The notes beneath the pieces are model-generated. The model ran no database searches. It was given only the letters and a program-made list of their open reading frames with translations, and was not told where the DNA came from. Both the position numbers and the translations under genes were made by a program. A DNA stretch of 6,623 bases from Lactobacillus delbrueckii. Lineage in GTDB: Bacteria; Bacillota; Bacilli; Lactobacillales; Lactobacillaceae. Shown here one piece after another: positions 5,041 to 6,623 of this stretch. Within the stretch, counting starts at the first letter, position 1; every line of letters begins with the position of its first letter. Location of the stretch: assembly GCA_004556255.1 (NCBI GenBank), contig SFHY01000076.1, forward strand, positions 1 through 6,623, in the 5' to 3' direction.

Positions 5041-6611
5041 TGAACAAAGAACTTTTAGACAAAGTAAACAAGCGGCGGACTTTCGCGATCATCTCCCACC
5101 CCGACGCCGGTAAGACGACGATTACGGAACAAATGCTGCTCTTGGGTGGGGTGATCCGGAGCGCCGGGACGGTTAAGGCCCGGAAGACCGGGAACTACGC
5201 TACCAGTGACTGGATGGAAATCGAAAAGAAGCGTGGGATTTCCGTTACCTCATCCGTTATGCAGTTTGAATACCAGGGCAAGCGGATCAACATCCTGGAC
5301 ACCCCTGGCCACCAGGACTTCTCAGAAGACACCTACCGGACCTTGATGGCGGTTGACGCCGCGGTCATGGTCATCGACTCCGCCCGCGGGATTGAGCCGC
5401 AGACCAAGAAGCTCTTCAAGGTCGTGCGGCAAAGAGGGATCCCGGTCTTTACCTTCATGAACAAGCTGGACCGGGACGGCCGGGAACCTTTGGACCTGGT
5501 TGCTGAACTGGAAGAAGTCCTGGGCATTGAAGGCGTGGCCATGAACTGGCCGATCGGAATGGGGCAGAGTCTGCTGGGCCTCTACGACCTGGTTAACCAG
5601 CGGGTTGAACTCTACCACCCGGAAGGAGGGCAGAACCGCTTTATCGCTTTAGAGGACGGGAAGGCGCCAGCTGGCAGCCCTTTGGCCGATGATCCCCAGT
5701 TTGAAGAAACTTTGGGTGAAATCGAGCTTTTGGAAGGAGCAGGAGCCAGCTTTGACCGGGAAAAGGTTTTAGCCGGCCAGCAGACTCCTGTCTTCTTCGG
5801 GTCAGCCTTGACTAACTTTGGGGTGGAAACCTTCCTGGAACAATTCGTTGACTTGGCGCCAGCGCCAGGTGAGCACGAAGTGAACGGGGATGAAGAACTC
5901 AAGCCAGATGATGATGAATTTTCCGGCTTTATCTTTAAGATTCAGGCCAACATGAACCCCCAGCACAGAGACCGGATCGCCTTTGTCCGGGTCTGCAGCG
6001 GGGAATTCAGCAAGGGCCTGGACGTAACCCTGGCCAGAACCGGCAAGCCGGTCCGCTTGAACAATGCCGTTGAATTTGAGTCCAGTGCCCGGGTCCAGGT
6101 GTCTGAAGCCGTGGCCGGGGACATTGTCGGTTTGTACGATACTGGCAACTTCCAGATCGGGGACTCTATCTACGCAGGCAAGCGCAAGCTGGAATTCCCG
6201 CCGCTGCCGGAATTTACCCCGGAACTCTTCATGCGGGTTTCACCAAAGAACGTTATGAAGCAGAAGTCCTTCCACAAGGGGATGAACCAGCTGGTTCAAG
6301 AAGGGGCTGTTCAGCTCTACCGCAACTACCAGACCGACGACTACATTTTGGGGGCGGTCGGCCAGCTGCAGTTTGAAGTCTTCCAGTACCGGATGAAGAA
6401 CGAATACAACTCTGAAGTTGAAATGACTTCCATCGGTCACCGGGTAGCCCGCTGGATCAACCCTGACCAGCTGGACCCGAAGATGTCTTCCAGCCGGAAC
6501 CTTTTGGTCAAGGACCGCTTTGGCAATCCTCTCTTCCTCTTTGAGAACGCCTTTGCTGAACGCTGGTTCCACGACAAGTACCCGGATGTGGAACTGACGG
6601 AAAAGCTGTAA
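5040..6611 (+). CDS. prfC: peptide chain release factor 3 (RF3), translational GTPase
   Basis: A 523-residue GTPase that drives RF1/RF2 off the ribosome after peptide release. All GTP-binding motifs are present: G1 SHPDAGKTT (19-27), G2 region KKRGISVTSS (63-72), G3 DTPGHQDF (87-94), G4 NKLD (141-144) and G5-like FFGSAL (252-257). The SHPDAGKTT loop and the RGISVTSS switch distinguish RF3 from EF-G. Domain II (about 290-380) and the RF3 C-terminal domain follow (FMRVSPKNVMKQKSFHKGM, 397-415; VGQLQFEVFQYRM, 440-452). The length equals the family norm and the gene is complete in the window. The start overlaps the upstream stop as TAATG; the nearest Shine-Dalgarno-like AGGAAG (5021-5026) is rather far, so reinitiation after the CorC-like gene is the likely mode of translation. 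Only 12 bases follow the stop, so its terminator is not visible. Confidence 0.97.
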   Translation: MNKELLDKVNKRRTFAIISHPDAGKTTITEQMLLLGGVIRSAGTVKARKTGNYATSDWMEIEKKRGISVTSSVMQFEYQGKRINILDTPGHQDFSEDTYRTLMAVDAAVMVIDSARGIEPQTKKLFKVVRQRGIPVFTFMNKLDRDGREPLDLVAELEEVLGIEGVAMNWPIGMGQSLLGLYDLVNQRVELYHPEGGQNRFIALEDGKAPAGSPLADDPQFEETLGEIELLEGAGASFDREKVLAGQQTPVFFGSALTNFGVETFLEQFVDLAPAPGEHEVNGDEELKPDDDEFSGFIFKIQANMNPQHRDRIAFVRVCSGEFSKGLDVTLARTGKPVRLNNAVEFESSARVQVSEAVAGDIVGLYDTGNFQIGDSIYAGKRKLEFPPLPEFTPELFMRVSPKNVMKQKSFHKGMNQLVQEGAVQLYRNYQTDDYILGAVGQLQFEVFQYRMKNEYNSEVEMTSIGHRVARWINPDQLDPKMSSSRNLLVKDRFGNPLFLFENAFAERWFHDKYPDVELTEKL

Positions 6612-6623
6612 CAGAGAATACGC

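Overview
The window reads as a low-GC Gram-positive chromosome of the lactobacilli, but with GC-rich codon use in the genes. That combination fits Lactobacillus delbrueckii or a close relative. This is inferred from family resemblance and composition; no database was searched.

Layout. At 2-370 (+) is the C-terminal part of an alpha/beta hydrolase whose start lies outside the window. At 371-722 is a protein-free, visibly AT-rich stretch. It has a strong extended -10 promoter overlapped by a catabolite-response (cre) operator, a predicted structured RNA whose 5' end pairs with its 3' region, and a 14-bp terminator hairpin. At 754-2136 (-) is a 23S rRNA uracil-5 methyltransferase of the RlmCD/RlmD class that ends against the same terminator. 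Facing away from it is recX (2298-3113, +), followed by an unrecognised 158-residue protein (3135-3611, +). That gene converges on a small four-helix membrane protein (3608-4075, -): the two coding regions share 4 bp, and the membrane gene's terminator lies inside the end of the opposing gene. Diverging from the membrane gene is a two-gene operon: a soluble CBS/CorC-type protein (4177-5040, +) whose stop overlaps the start of prfC, release factor 3 (5040-6611, +).

Functionally, most of the window is housekeeping: ribosome modification (RlmCD), control of RecA (RecX), translation termination (RF3) and a CBS-domain protein linked to divalent-cation handling. No mobile element, CRISPR array, tRNA or rRNA gene was seen. 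The part that protein-coding genes do not explain is 371-722, which I read as an independently transcribed, probably sugar-regulated non-coding RNA of about 310 nt with a mature body of about 260 nt. It does not match tmRNA, RNase P RNA or SRP RNA by the landmarks I can recall. A divergent 6S-type RNA or an undescribed RNA are the main options.
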